Assembly: GCF_964186585.1 (NCBI RefSeq)
Contig: NZ_OZ075067.1
Location: 124,001-188,000, forward strand
Reading direction: 5' to 3'
From: Microbacterium sp. MM2322
GTDB lineage: Bacteria; Actinomycetota; Actinomycetes; Actinomycetales; Microbacteriaceae
DNA length: 64,000 bases
In this document: one piece after another, positions 1 to 8,161 of the stretch
Numbering within the stretch: position 1 is the stretch's first letter
How the letters are laid out: every line of letters begins with the position of its first letter
Notes under the pieces: model-generated
The model's input: the letters and a program-made list of their open reading frames with translations, nothing else
What the model was told of the DNA's origin: nothing
Databases searched by the model: none
Translations under genes and position numbers: made by a program

Positions 1-546
1 GAGGAACTCCTCGACGAGGACGGGACCGTTCGGCAGGTAGGTGTCGGCGTGGGCGAGGGCGGCATCGCGGTCGGAGGTGACGATGACGCCCTTGCCGGCC
101 GCCAGGCCGTCGGCCTTCACGACGTAGGGGGCGCCGAACTCGTCGATCGCGGCGGCCACCTCGTCGCGGGTCTGCGCGCGGGCGGCACGTCCCGTGGGGA
201 CACCGGCGGCATCCATGATCCGCTTCGCGAACGCCTTCGACCCCTCCATCTGCGCCGCGGCCTTGCCGGGACCGAACACGGGGATGCCGCGCTCACGCAG
301 GGCATCGGCGACGCCCGCGACGAGAGGCGCTTCGGGTCCGACGACGACGAGGTCGATGTTCTCCTCGTTCGCGTACTGGGTGACGGCGGCGGGGTCGTTC
401 TGGTCGAGGTCCGCCACGAGGGTCGCGTCCGCGGCGATGCCGGCGTTGCCGGGAGCCGCGAAGATCTCGTGCCCGGCGCCTTCGGCGACCAGAGCGAGGA
501 TGATGGCGTGCTCGCGCGCGCCCGAGCCGAGGACCAGGATCTTCAC
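1..546 (-). CDS. purD: Phosphoribosylamine-glycine ligase, N-terminal 182 residues (cut by window edge)
   Basis: PurD joins phosphoribosylamine and glycine with ATP in cytoplasmic purine synthesis. The reverse-strand reading begins [15 protein letters not shown], the N-domain signature of the family, and continues through [19 protein letters not shown] and the early ATP-grasp part ([16 protein letters not shown]) before the window ends. About 180 of an expected 420-430 residues are visible. The start is a GTG at 544-546. It has no Shine-Dalgarno sequence but lies 6 nt after a TAGTCT hexamer, so it looks leaderless. It is divergent from the SCP-like gene and lies near purM and purF. Confidence 0.95.
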   Translation of the reverse strand, partial: MKILVLGSGAREHAIILALVAEGAGHEIFAAPGNAGIAADATLVADLDQNDPAAVTQYANEENIDLVVVGPEAPLVAGVADALRERGIPVFGPGKAAAQMEGSKAFAKRIMDAAGVPTGRAARAQTRDEVAAAIDEFGAPYVVKADGLAAGKGVIVTSDRDAALAHADTYLPNGPVLVEEFL

Positions 547-552
547 CCCGTC

Positions 553-558
553 AGACTA
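553..558 (-). promoter_or_regulatory. -10 element (TAGTCT) of leaderless purD promoter
   Basis: On the reverse strand TAGTCT is followed by 6 nt (gacggg) and then the GTG of purD. Transcription would start at the start codon. There is no ribosome binding site in between. Confidence 0.55.
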
Positions 559-577
559 CCGACCGGCGCTCGCGCGT

Positions 578-583
578 TACGGT
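578..583 (+). promoter_or_regulatory. -10 element (TACGGT) of leaderless SCP-like gene promoter
   Basis: TACGGT lies 7 nt before ATG 591 with no Shine-Dalgarno sequence between them. It overlaps the alternative GTG at 582, which argues that ATG 591 is the true start. Confidence 0.5.
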
Positions 584-590
584 GGCATCC

Positions 591-944
591 ATGCCCCGCA
601 CCATCAGCACCGGCGACGGTCGCGACGCCCTCGCCGCCGTCGCTGCCGGCTCGCCCGCCCGCGCCGAGCTGGCCACCGCGGTGCGCTACCTGCTGCAGCT
701 GCTGGTCGAGAAGGCTCCGGGCAACTCGGTCGAGGTGCGCGTTCCCCCCTTCGGCGCCGTCCAGGTGGTCGAGGGGCCGCGCCACACGCGGGGCACTCCT
801 CCCAACGTCATCGAGACGGATGCCGCGACCTGGATCGCGCTCGCCACGGGACAGACCGCCTGGGCCGACGCCGTCACCGCCGGGCTCGTGCGGGCCTCGG
901 GCGTGCGCGCCGATCTCCACGGTCTCCTTCCGCTCCGCCCCTGA
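591..944 (+). CDS. Bacterial SCP-like (sterol carrier family) small protein
   Basis: This protein of about 117 aa matches in layout the small actinobacterial SCP-ortholog proteins usually found beside purD: a helical first half ([29 protein letters not shown]) followed by a beta-rich core ([16 protein letters not shown], then [18 protein letters not shown]). The ETD.ATW.ALATG segment is the most conserved part. No catalytic motif is visible, no signal peptide is present, and the ligand is unknown. The name rests on the family pattern only. The start was chosen from the leaderless -10 element just upstream. Confidence 0.65.
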   Translation: MPRTISTGDGRDALAAVAAGSPARAELATAVRYLLQLLVEKAPGNSVEVRVPPFGAVQVVEGPRHTRGTPPNVIETDAATWIALATGQTAWADAVTAGLVRASGVRADLHGLLPLRP

Positions 945-983
945 GCCCCCCCGACGGTACGATCGCCTGCGGAGAGGAACGGC

Positions 984-1742
984 ATGCACGCACGGCACCT
1001 CGAGGTGGATGCTCGTTTCCCGATCCTCGCGATCGCACTCGCCGTGGCGCTGCTGCCGATCATCGGAGCGGCGGCACCGGCCCACGCCGCGGCACGCAGC
1101 TGCATCGTCTCCGAGGCGAAGGCCGTGTGGGATGCCGGTGCGTCCGATGTCGAGGCCGGTGGCGCAGTCGCCGCGGCCGACGGCATCCTCACCTTCACCG
1201 GCGGGACGGGTGTGCTCGAACCGGTCGGCCCGACCGGCAGCGTCAGCTTCGACGGCACCCTCGTCTACACGAGCGCGGCCGGCGTCACGACGACGCTCTC
1301 CGCCCCCACGATCGTGATCGACGGCACGAAGGGCACGCTCCTCTTCGACGTCCAGCCGGAGGGCACCGAGCTCGTCCCGCAGGCACCGCTGGCCGATGTC
1401 GATCTCGGTGCCGCGGCCGTCTCCGAGTCCGGCGACACACTCAACCTCGACGGCGTGGGAGCCGCCACCGACCCGACCGGCGAGGGACGCGACGTCCTCT
1501 GGTCCGGCACGCTCAGCGGCCTCGACCTCACCATCGCGGCCGACTGCGCCACCCCCGAGGCTTCGGCCGACGCCGCTGCCGCAGAGAAGGATGCCGAGGG
1601 CACCGGCATCCTCGTCCCGGTCGTCGTCGTGGGCGTCGCCGCCCTCTTCGCCGCACTGCTCGCAGTCGGGTCGGTCCAGCGGCGCAAGCGCAACAGCGCC
1701 CGCACGGCGCAGCCGGAACAGGTCCACGACCCGCTCCCGTGA
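984..1742 (+). CDS. Secreted, membrane-anchored HtaA-domain-like protein
   Basis: Of 252 aa, residues about 12-36 form a signal peptide ([19 protein letters not shown] then AHA-A). Residues about 45-175 resemble one HtaA domain, seen as [13 protein letters not shown], then [12 protein letters not shown], then [18 protein letters not shown] membrane segment ([20 protein letters not shown]) and a basic tail end the protein. HtaA domains in corynebacteria bind haem at the cell surface. Here the usual GH-D-G turn reads TSAAG, so the histidine ligand I expect is missing and haem binding is doubtful. A GGAG-type ribosome binding site precedes ATG 984. The gene stands alone, not next to a haem transporter. 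Confidence 0.6.
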   Translation: MHARHLEVDARFPILAIALAVALLPIIGAAAPAHAAARSCIVSEAKAVWDAGASDVEAGGAVAAADGILTFTGGTGVLEPVGPTGSVSFDGTLVYTSAAGVTTTLSAPTIVIDGTKGTLLFDVQPEGTELVPQAPLADVDLGAAAVSESGDTLNLDGVGAATDPTGEGRDVLWSGTLSGLDLTIAADCATPEASADAAAAEKDAEGTGILVPVVVVGVAALFAALLAVGSVQRRKRNSARTAQPEQVHDPLP

Positions 1743-1764
1743 GGCGGGGGTGGACAATGGAGTC

Positions 1765-2082
1765 ATGGCCGAGCATTCCGAAACGCACGTCGAGTCCGCG
1801 GAGCTGCGGCGGAGCCCCCGGTTCGCGGCGTTCTTCGCGGCAGGGGCTGCTCTCGGCATCATCGTCGCGCTGATTCTGACGTACGCGTTCGGCGACGGTC
1901 AGATCAGCGAGAGCACGGGAGCGCGCTATTCGCAGAGCCAGGTGTTCGGCTTCCTCCTGCTTGGCTGCGTGCCCGCCGGGGTCGCGATCGGCGGCGTCGT
2001 CGCTCTCCTCTTCGACCGTGTGCTGGGACGCCGGCAGCGGACGGTGCGGATCGAGCGGGAGCGCGTCGAAACCGACGACTGA
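1765..2082 (+). CDS. Small two-helix membrane protein, function unknown
   Basis: This 105-aa protein has a charged N-terminus (about 20 residues), two membrane helices (about 21-43, [21 protein letters not shown], and about 60-84, [21 protein letters not shown]) and a basic C-terminal tail ([18 protein letters not shown]). I do not recognise an enzyme or transporter signature. Similar small membrane proteins occur near purine genes in actinobacteria. ATG 1765 lies 6 nt after GACAAT, so transcription may be leaderless, although GGAG also lies just upstream. Confidence 0.7.
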   Translation: MAEHSETHVESAELRRSPRFAAFFAAGAALGIIVALILTYAFGDGQISESTGARYSQSQVFGFLLLGCVPAGVAIGGVVALLFDRVLGRRQRTVRIERERVETDD

Positions 2083-2088
2083 CAGCGG

Positions 2089-2697
2089 TCAGGCGAGTTC
2101 GGCGATGATCGGCTGGATCGCCGGGTCGAATGCGGCCACATCGCCGCGGAGGCCGTCGGTGACAGCGATCGTCAGCGATCCGATCCACCAGACCCCTCGC
2201 TGCGTCAGCGGAAGCACCTGCACGTTGAGCTCGAACGAGTGGGCCCGGCGTCCGACGCGTCGCTCGTGCTCGGCGATCGCACTGGCATACGCGCGGTAGC
2301 TGCTGGCCGATCCCGATCGCGCCTGCTGGGCGTAACGATCGCTCGCCCAGCGGGCGAAGGCCACTGCGTCGGCGGCCAGCGGCGCCATCGCGGCCCGCAG
2401 CTCGTCGAACCCGTCGACGGGGAGCACAGCTAGCGTCTCGAATCCATCGACCAGGTCGAGGGGAACGGGGGAGGGGTGAGCCTGCGGCTCGACCGCCATC
2501 GCCCAGTACGCCAGCCATTGCCGCTCCAGGAGGCGCGCATCGTCGTCGTCCTCGGGCTGGGCGGCCGGAGCACCCCGCAGGTGCGGCACCTCTTCGGGGG
2601 CACGGATGCCGAGGGCCTGACGCACGAACAGCGCGACGAGCACCGTCGCGCTCGCGTCCTCTCGCACGACCCACTCGGGCCGCTCAGCCCCACTCAT
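2089..2697 (-). CDS. Conserved actinobacterial hypothetical protein
   Basis: This soluble protein of 202 aa has no signal peptide or membrane segment. The N-terminal part (WVVREDASATVLVALFVRQALG) is helical, the middle is acidic and Pro-rich, and the C-terminal part (HSFELNVQVLPLTQRGVWWIGSL, quoted in parts) looks like a beta sheet. I do not recognise a function. It is convergent with the small membrane protein, leaving 6 nt between the two, and divergent from purM. ATG 2697 follows TAGGAT by 6 nt, giving a leaderless promoter back to back with that of purM. Confidence 0.65.
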   Translation of the reverse strand: MSGAERPEWVVREDASATVLVALFVRQALGIRAPEEVPHLRGAPAAQPEDDDDARLLERQWLAYWAMAVEPQAHPSPVPLDLVDGFETLAVLPVDGFDELRAAMAPLAADAVAFARWASDRYAQQARSGSASSYRAYASAIAEHERRVGRRAHSFELNVQVLPLTQRGVWWIGSLTIAVTDGLRGDVAAFDPAIQPIIAELA

Positions 2698-2703
2698 GCG
2701 GAC

Positions 2704-2709
2704 ATCCTA
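2704..2709 (-). promoter_or_regulatory. -10 element (TAGGAT), leaderless
   Basis: On the reverse strand TAGGAT is separated by 6 nt (gtccgc) from the ATG at 2697, and no ribosome binding site is present. Confidence 0.5.
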
Positions 2710-2770
2710 TGGCTCGGCTGTGCCGGGCGTCCCGCGACGCGAGTGGCAGATGGCGGGGCCCGGCGGCCGG

Positions 2771-2776
2771 TAGGCT
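2771..2776 (+). promoter_or_regulatory. -10 element (TAGGCT) of leaderless purM promoter
   Basis: TAGGCT is followed by 6 nt and then GTG 2783. The other in-frame GTG (2777) would touch the hexamer and would not be in the transcript, so 2783 is the better start. Confidence 0.55.
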
Positions 2777-2782
2777 GTGCGG

Positions 2783-3895
2783 GTGGCCTCCACCCCCACC
2801 AATCCCTATTCCGCTGCCGGCGTCGACACCGCGGCGGGAGACCTCGCCGTCGAGTTGATGAAATCGGCCGTCCGTCGCACCCAGGGCCCTGAGGTCCTCG
2901 GTGGTGTGGGCGGCTTCGCCGGCCTCTTCGATGCATCCGCTCTGCTCGGCTACGCCAAGCCGCTGCTCGCGACCTCGACCGACGGTGTCGGCACGAAGGT
3001 CGCGATCGCCCAGGCGATCGACAAGCACGACACGATCGGCCAGGACCTCGTCGGCATGGTCGTCGACGACATCGTCGTGGTCGGCGCCAAGCCGCTGTTC
3101 ATGACGGACTACATCGCTACGGGCAAGGTCTTCCCCGAGCGCATCGCCGACATCGTGCGCGGCATCGCCGACGGCTGCACGGCCACGGGCACCGCGCTCG
3201 TCGGCGGCGAGACCGCCGAGCACCCCGGCCTGCTGGGCATCAACGACTACGACGTCGCGGGCGCGGCGACGGGTGTCGTCGAAGCGGATGCCGTCCTCGG
3301 CGCCGACCGCGTGCGCTCGGGCGACGTCGTGCTGGCGCTCGCATCGAGCGGACCGCACTCCAACGGCTACTCCCTCATCCGCCACATCATCGCGAACGCC
3401 GGCATCGGCTACGGCGACAACGCCGCCGACTTCGGCCGCACCTGGGGTGAGGAACTCCTCGAGCCCACGCGCCTCTACACGTCGCCGCTGCTCCGCGCGA
3501 TCGACGCGCACCCCGGTGCCGTCCACTCGCTCAGCCACGTCACGGGCGGGGGCATCGCGGCGAACCTCGCGCGGGTCCTGCCCGTCGGCACATGGGTCGA
3601 CGTCGACCGCTCCACCTGGTCCCCGTCCCCCGTGTTCCGCGTCCTCGCCGACATCGGCGGGCTGTCGCTCGAGCAGACCGAAGGCACCTGGAACCTCGGC
3701 GTCGGCTTCCTCGCGGTCGTCTCAGCCGAGGCCGCCGAGGCCGCGGCATCCACCCTCTCCGCCGAGGGCATCCACACCTGGCAGGTCGGGACGGTGTCGG
3801 ACACGACGCTTCCGGCCGGCGACTACGAGCAGGGCGCGAAGGGCGTCGACGGTGGCGCAGTGCGCCTCGTCGGCTCCTACGCAGAAACGGACTGA
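2783..3895 (+). CDS. purM: Phosphoribosylformylglycinamidine cyclo-ligase
   Basis: PurM (AIR synthetase) closes the imidazole ring of FGAM using ATP. The 370-aa product begins NPYSAAGVDTAAGD, which is typical of the family. It carries the STDGVGTK phosphate-binding stretch (about residues 65-72), DIVVVGAKPLFMTDY, LVGGETAEHPGLL, SSGPHSNGYSLIR and HVTGGGIAANLARVLP, all standard PurM landmarks, and it is full length. It is followed after 9 nt by purF and is probably co-transcribed with it. The start at 2783 was chosen over 2777 because of the leaderless -10 element. Confidence 0.97.
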   Translation: MASTPTNPYSAAGVDTAAGDLAVELMKSAVRRTQGPEVLGGVGGFAGLFDASALLGYAKPLLATSTDGVGTKVAIAQAIDKHDTIGQDLVGMVVDDIVVVGAKPLFMTDYIATGKVFPERIADIVRGIADGCTATGTALVGGETAEHPGLLGINDYDVAGAATGVVEADAVLGADRVRSGDVVLALASSGPHSNGYSLIRHIIANAGIGYGDNAADFGRTWGEELLEPTRLYTSPLLRAIDAHPGAVHSLSHVTGGGIAANLARVLPVGTWVDVDRSTWSPSPVFRVLADIGGLSLEQTEGTWNLGVGFLAVVSAEAAEAAASTLSAEGIHTWQVGTVSDTTLPAGDYEQGAKGVDGGAVRLVGSYAETD

Positions 3896-3904
3896 GCTAC
3901 ACCA

Positions 3905-5368
3905 ATGTGCGGAATCGTCGGCGTCGTCGCGCAAGGGCCCGCCAACCAAGAGGTCTACGACGCCCTGCTGCTGCTGCAGCACCGCGGGCAGGACTCGACC
4001 GGCATCGCCACGGCGGAATCGAGCGGGATCTTCCACATCGCGAAGAACCGCGGCATGGTGCGTGAGGCGTTCCGCACCCGCGACATGCGCGCGCTGCTCG
4101 GCACGATCGGCCTCGGACACGTGCGGTACGCGACCAAGGGCACGGCATCCAACGAAGAAGAGGCGCAGCCCTTCTACGTCAACGCTCCGTACGGCATCGT
4201 CCTCGTGCACAACGGCAACCTCACGAACACGCGCGAGCTGACGGAAGAGCTCTTCCGCACCGACCGTCGCCACCTCAACACGAGCTCCGACACCGAGCTG
4301 CTCGTCAACGTCCTCGCGAACGAGCTGCAGCAGGTCATCTCGGGGCTCGAGCTCGACCACGAGCAGATCTTCGAGGCCGTCACCCGCGTGCACCAGCGTG
4401 TCGAGGGCTCGTACGCCGCCATCGCGCTGATCGCCGGCTACGGCCTGCTCGCCTTCCGCGATCCCTTCGGCATCCGCCCGCTCATCCTCGGCACCCGCAA
4501 GGCCGCGAACGGTCACTACGAGTGGACCGTGGCCTCCGAGTCGCTCGTCCTCGAGAACGGCGGCTTCGAGGTCGTCCGCGACGTCGAGCCCGGCGAGGCG
4601 ATCTTCATCGACCTCGAGGGCAACCTCTTCACGCAGCAGGTGGCGCCGAACCCGAAGCTCATCCCCTGCTCGTTCGAGTACGTCTACCTCGCCCGCCCCG
4701 ACTCGGTCATGAACGGCATCTCGGTCTACGAGGCGCGCCTGCGGATGGGCGAGCGTCTCGCCGACACGATCGCGAAGTACACGCCCGAGGGGTCGATCGA
4801 CGTCGTCATGCCGATCCCGGATTCGTCCCGTCCCGCCGCGATGCAGGTCGCGCGCAAGCTCGGCATCGAGTACCGCGAGGGGTTTTACAAGAACCGCTAC
4901 ATCGGCCGGACGTTCATCATGCCGGGCCAGGCGATCCGCAAGAAGAGCGTGCGACAGAAGCTCAACGCGATGTCGACCGAGTTCAAGGGCAAGAACGTCC
5001 TCCTCATCGACGACTCGATCGTCCGCGGGACGACGTCGCGCGAGATCATCCAGATGGCACGGGATGCCGGGGCCAAGTCGGTCACGTTCGCGTCCGCTGC
5101 GCCCCCCATCCGCTTCCCCCACGTGTACGGCATCAACATGCCGTCCCGTCACGAGCTCGTCGCGTACAACCGGACCATCCCCGAGATCGCAGAAGAGCTC
5201 GGCTGCGATTACCTGGTCTACCAGGAGATCGAAGACCTGAAGGCGGCCATCCTCGAGGGCGCTCCCGACGTCGAAGACCTCGACATGAGCTGCTTCGACG
5301 GTCGGTACGTCACCGGCACCGTGAGCGACGAATACCTCGCCTGGGTCGAAGGCACCCAGGAGTCCTGA
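3905..5368 (+). CDS. purF: Amidophosphoribosyltransferase
   Basis: PurF makes phosphoribosylamine from PRPP and glutamine, the committed step of purine synthesis. The protein has 487 aa. It starts MCGIVGVV, so Cys2 becomes the N-terminal nucleophile of the glutaminase domain, followed by LLLQHRGQDSTGIAT and VHNGNLTN. The phosphoribosyltransferase half carries the PRPP loop VLLIDDSIVRGTT (about residues 363-375) and ends with GRYVTGTVSDEYL. There is no propeptide, and no long cysteine-cluster tail of the FeS type is evident. It is downstream of purM in the same operon. Confidence 0.97.
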   Translation: MCGIVGVVAQGPANQEVYDALLLLQHRGQDSTGIATAESSGIFHIAKNRGMVREAFRTRDMRALLGTIGLGHVRYATKGTASNEEEAQPFYVNAPYGIVLVHNGNLTNTRELTEELFRTDRRHLNTSSDTELLVNVLANELQQVISGLELDHEQIFEAVTRVHQRVEGSYAAIALIAGYGLLAFRDPFGIRPLILGTRKAANGHYEWTVASESLVLENGGFEVVRDVEPGEAIFIDLEGNLFTQQVAPNPKLIPCSFEYVYLARPDSVMNGISVYEARLRMGERLADTIAKYTPEGSIDVVMPIPDSSRPAAMQVARKLGIEYREGFYKNRYIGRTFIMPGQAIRKKSVRQKLNAMSTEFKGKNVLLIDDSIVRGTTSREIIQMARDAGAKSVTFASAAPPIRFPHVYGINMPSRHELVAYNRTIPEIAEELGCDYLVYQEIEDLKAAILEGAPDVEDLDMSCFDGRYVTGTVSDEYLAWVEGTQES

Positions 5369-5375
5369 CCCGGCC

Positions 5376-5381
5376 TAGGGT
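5376..5381 (+). promoter_or_regulatory. -10 element (TAGGGT) of leaderless MFS gene promoter
   Basis: TAGGGT lies 7 nt before GTG 5389. It overlaps the alternative GTG 5380, so 5389 is preferred as the start. Confidence 0.5.
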
Positions 5382-5388
5382 GGATCGG

Positions 5389-6624
5389 GTGACGTCTTCC
5401 GATCCCCGCGCCCGGCGACGGGGTCGGATCCTCGCCCTCGTCGGCATCGTCCTTCTCGCGTTCTCGCTGAGGTCCGCGGTCGCCTCGCTGTCGCCGCTCT
5501 TCGACGCGATCGGTGAGGAGTTCACCCTTCCCGCAGCGGTCCTCGGTCTCATCGGGACCGTTCCGCCGCTGTGCTTCGCGGTGTTCGGCCTCCTCGCCTC
5601 CGGGTTCGAGCGCCGATTCGGCCTCGAACGCACGGCGCTCGTCGCGCTCGGGGCTGTGGGTGTCGGGCTCATCGCGCGTGCCGCAGCGACGGATGCCTAC
5701 GGGCTGCTCCTCGGTTCGGCCGTCATCTTCGCCGGCGTCGGAGTCGGCAACGTGCTCCTGCCGGCGCTCGTGAAGAAGTACTTCCCCGACCGCATCGGCC
5801 TTCTCACGACCGTCTACTCGACGATGATGGCGATCTCGACGTTCACGCCTCCGCTGGTTGCGGTCCCCATCGCGGATGCCGCGGGGTGGCGCATCTCGCT
5901 CGGGCTCTGGTCCGTCTTCGCATTGGCCGGTCTCGCGCCCTGGATCGTGCTCGCGGTCCGCGCCCGGCGAGCGGCTGCCGCCGCCGACGTCGACCTCGAA
6001 CCGGTCAGCACCCGCGTGTTCGCTCGCCTGTGGCGCCTCCCGACGGCGTGGGCGCTCGCCGTCACCTTCTTCGCCTCGAGCGCCGTCGCGTACACGTCGT
6101 TCGCGTGGTTGCCGAAGATCCTCGTCGACACGGCGGGCGTCACGCCCCAGGTCGCCGGCATCCTGCTGTCGCTGTTCGCGCTCATCGGCCTGCCGGCCTC
6201 GCTCGTGGTGCCGGCTCTCGTGGCGCGGCGCGGCATCGTCCTGCCGCTGTTCGTCATCGCGTCGGTCGCGGGAGTGTTCGGCGCGGGCGGTCTGTTGCTG
6301 GCCCCGGCATCCGCTCCGTGGCTCTGGGTGTCACTGCTCGGCACACTGCCGCTGCTGTTCCCGCTCGTGCTGACCTCGGTGGGTCTTCGCACGCGAACGC
6401 ATGACGCGACGGTCGCCCTCAGCTCGTTCGCGCAGAGCCTCGGCTATGGCGCGACGATGTTCGTCCCGCTGAGCGTGGGTCTGCTGCACGACGCGAGCGG
6501 GTCGTGGACGGGACCGCTCATCATCCTCGTCGTGATCTCGCTGCTGGCGCTCCCGGCTGGCGTCGTGATCGCGCGACGGAAGACGGTCGAACAGGAGTGG
6601 GAGCAACGCCACGGCCCGTGGTGA
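5389..6624 (+). CDS. MFS transporter of the CynX/NimT type
   Basis: This 411-aa permease shows about 12 membrane helices in two halves with a central loop (VRARRAAAAADVDLEPVSTRVF). The first helix region (ILALVGIVLLAFSLRSAVASLSPL, in parts) with R-S-A-V-A-S-LSPL is typical of the cyanate/nitroimidazole (CynX/NimT) branch. Also visible are VKKYFPDRIGLLTTVYSTMM and the late GLRTRTHDATVALSSFAQS. Substrates in this branch vary and none is indicated by the neighbours. The gene has its own leaderless promoter within the short gap after purF. Confidence 0.85.
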   Translation: MTSSDPRARRRGRILALVGIVLLAFSLRSAVASLSPLFDAIGEEFTLPAAVLGLIGTVPPLCFAVFGLLASGFERRFGLERTALVALGAVGVGLIARAAATDAYGLLLGSAVIFAGVGVGNVLLPALVKKYFPDRIGLLTTVYSTMMAISTFTPPLVAVPIADAAGWRISLGLWSVFALAGLAPWIVLAVRARRAAAAADVDLEPVSTRVFARLWRLPTAWALAVTFFASSAVAYTSFAWLPKILVDTAGVTPQVAGILLSLFALIGLPASLVVPALVARRGIVLPLFVIASVAGVFGAGGLLLAPASAPWLWVSLLGTLPLLFPLVLTSVGLRTRTHDATVALSSFAQSLGYGATMFVPLSVGLLHDASGSWTGPLIILVVISLLALPAGVVIARRKTVEQEWEQRHGPW

Positions 6625-6639
6625 GTACGACCGGGGAGG

Positions 6640-6849
6640 TCAGGCCTTCTCGAGTGACGGAGAGGGGGATTCGGACTCGTCGTCCTCGTCGTCCTCATCC
6701 GTGTACTGGTCGGCCCACTTGTCCTCGTACTGCTCGTCACCAGGCGCGCCGAGCTCACGCTCGAGCGCGTTGATGTTCAAGCTGTAGGTGTCGTACTTCA
6801 GCTCACGGGCGATTTTGGTGTTCTTCGCCTTTTGACGGCCACGCCCCAT
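6640..6849 (-). CDS. DUF3073 family small protein
   Basis: This 69-aa protein starts MGRGRQKAKNTKIARELKY, the highly conserved basic N-terminus of DUF3073, followed by SLNINALERELG and a very acidic tail (DEDDEDDESES). The family is widespread in actinobacteria and its function is unknown. The basic head suggests nucleic-acid contact, which is inference. ATG 6849 is chosen because the conserved MGRG begins there; an upstream in-frame start adds five residues. The gene is convergent with the MFS gene. Confidence 0.88.
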   Translation of the reverse strand: MGRGRQKAKNTKIARELKYDTYSLNINALERELGAPGDEQYEDKWADQYTDEDDEDDESESPSPSLEKA

Positions 6850-6996
6850 GCGTAACCCCCTCATTTCACGAGTGCGGGCTTGGTCCGGCAGCCCGACGCA
6901 GTCACAGTCCGGCAGTGGCCGGGAAGAGTAGCATTCAGGCTACCACGGTGCGTTCCCGTCGCCCTCGCGGGCGGCGACCAGGAAAGGTGAGACGAC

Positions 6997-7545
6997 ATGT
7001 CCGATGCCGTATCGCAGCCGACTGTCCGCCGTCCGCATCGCCCCGTCATCGTGGGGATCGTGCCCGGACAGCCCGCTCGCGTGCTCCGCGAAGCGTCGCA
7101 CTACGCCCGGTTGCACGGCGCATCTCTGCTCGTCGCTCACGTCGACGTCACCCGGTTCGTCTCCTATGAAGACCCCGACGGCTACGTCCACACGGCGCCC
7201 ATCAACCTCGACGCGATCCCCGGTGAAGCTCTCGAGGCACAGCTGCGCGACGAGGCATCCCGTTCGCTGTCGGGTGTCGACGTCGCGTGGCAGCTCGAGA
7301 TGCTCGCGGGCGATCCGGCGCTCGCGATGAAGGATCTCGCCGAGCGGACTGATGCCCGACTGATCGTGGTCGGAACCCGCAAGCGGGGGATCGGCGACTC
7401 GATCCGCGAGTTCTTCACCGGATCGGTCGCCGCGCGGCTCGCCCACAGGCAACCGCGGCCGATCCTCGTCGTCCCGACCGGCGAGCCGGTGAAGGACGAC
7501 GAGGACCCGTGGCGCGAGCGGCGGTCATGGCCCGAGGAGCTCTGA
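6997..7545 (+). CDS. Universal stress protein (single UspA domain)
   Basis: This 182-aa cytoplasmic protein carries one Usp fold. It has an early beta strand (PVIVGIVPGQ), a helix (ALAMKDLAERTDARLIVVGT) and the ATP-binding loop GTRKRGIGDSIREFFTGS followed by VAARLAHRQPRPILVVP, which matches the G-2x-G-9x-G(S/T) pattern of ATP-binding Usps. An insert (residues about 50-80, SYEDPDGYVHTAPINLDAIPG) is typical of actinobacterial members. The ribosome binding site GGAAAGGTGA precedes ATG. No partner is evident nearby. Confidence 0.9.
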   Translation: MSDAVSQPTVRRPHRPVIVGIVPGQPARVLREASHYARLHGASLLVAHVDVTRFVSYEDPDGYVHTAPINLDAIPGEALEAQLRDEASRSLSGVDVAWQLEMLAGDPALAMKDLAERTDARLIVVGTRKRGIGDSIREFFTGSVAARLAHRQPRPILVVPTGEPVKDDEDPWRERRSWPEEL

Positions 7546-7557
7546 CCCGGGGCTTGA

Positions 7558-8160
7558 TCACGGCCGCGTCGCGCGCCGCACAGCTTCGGCCGCGTCGTCG
7601 AGCGCTGTCTTCAGCTCATCGATGACAGATGCCGCCAGCTCGCCGCCGTGTGCGACGTGGCTCCGGAGGTCGGCGCGCACCTCGGTGCGGAACTCGCTCA
7701 GTAGCTCGTCCGCTCGACGGACCTGTTCGCGGGCGGACGCACGCGCGTCGGGTGCGGAGGGTTCCGTCGGACGGGAGGGAGCGCGGGATGCCGCGGCGAG
7801 GTCTGCCTGCAGACTGCGCATGGCCTCGCGGACGCCCGCGCGCACCTCGTCGGCGATCAGACGCACACTGTCGGCGAGGCCGGCTTCGATTCCGGCGAGG
7901 TCACCGGAGCGCGACGACACCTCGGCGCGACCGGCATCCGTGATCTCGTAGACGGTCTTGCGTCCGTCGACGGTCTTGGTGACGAGGCCTTCTTCTTCAA
8001 GCTTCGACAGGCGGGGATAGACGGTGCCGGCGCTCGGGGTGTACGTGCCGCCGGTGCGGTCCGACAGCGCCTGCATCAGGTCATAGCCGTGACGCGGCGC
8101 CTCGTCGAGAAGGCTCAGGAGGTAGAGGCGCAGATCGCCGTGCGAGAAGACGGGGGGCAT
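7558..8160 (-). CDS. PadR family transcriptional regulator
   Basis: The first 85 or so residues of this 200-aa protein form the PadR winged helix: LRLYLLSLLDEAPRHGYDLM, then TPSAGTVYPRLSKLEEEGLV, then VDGRKTVYEITDAGRAEV. The C-terminal half is a long, charged helical region instead of the short PadR dimer helix. The start MPPVFSHGD at 8160 lies one base past the stop codon of the DUF4097 gene, so the two form one operon. Regulators of this type commonly repress their own operon. The paired palindromes upstream of the DUF4097 gene are the obvious target. Confidence 0.9.
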   Translation of the reverse strand: MPPVFSHGDLRLYLLSLLDEAPRHGYDLMQALSDRTGGTYTPSAGTVYPRLSKLEEEGLVTKTVDGRKTVYEITDAGRAEVSSRSGDLAGIEAGLADSVRLIADEVRAGVREAMRSLQADLAAASRAPSRPTEPSAPDARASAREQVRRADELLSEFRTEVRADLRSHVAHGGELAASVIDELKTALDDAAEAVRRATRP

Positions 8161-8161
8161 C

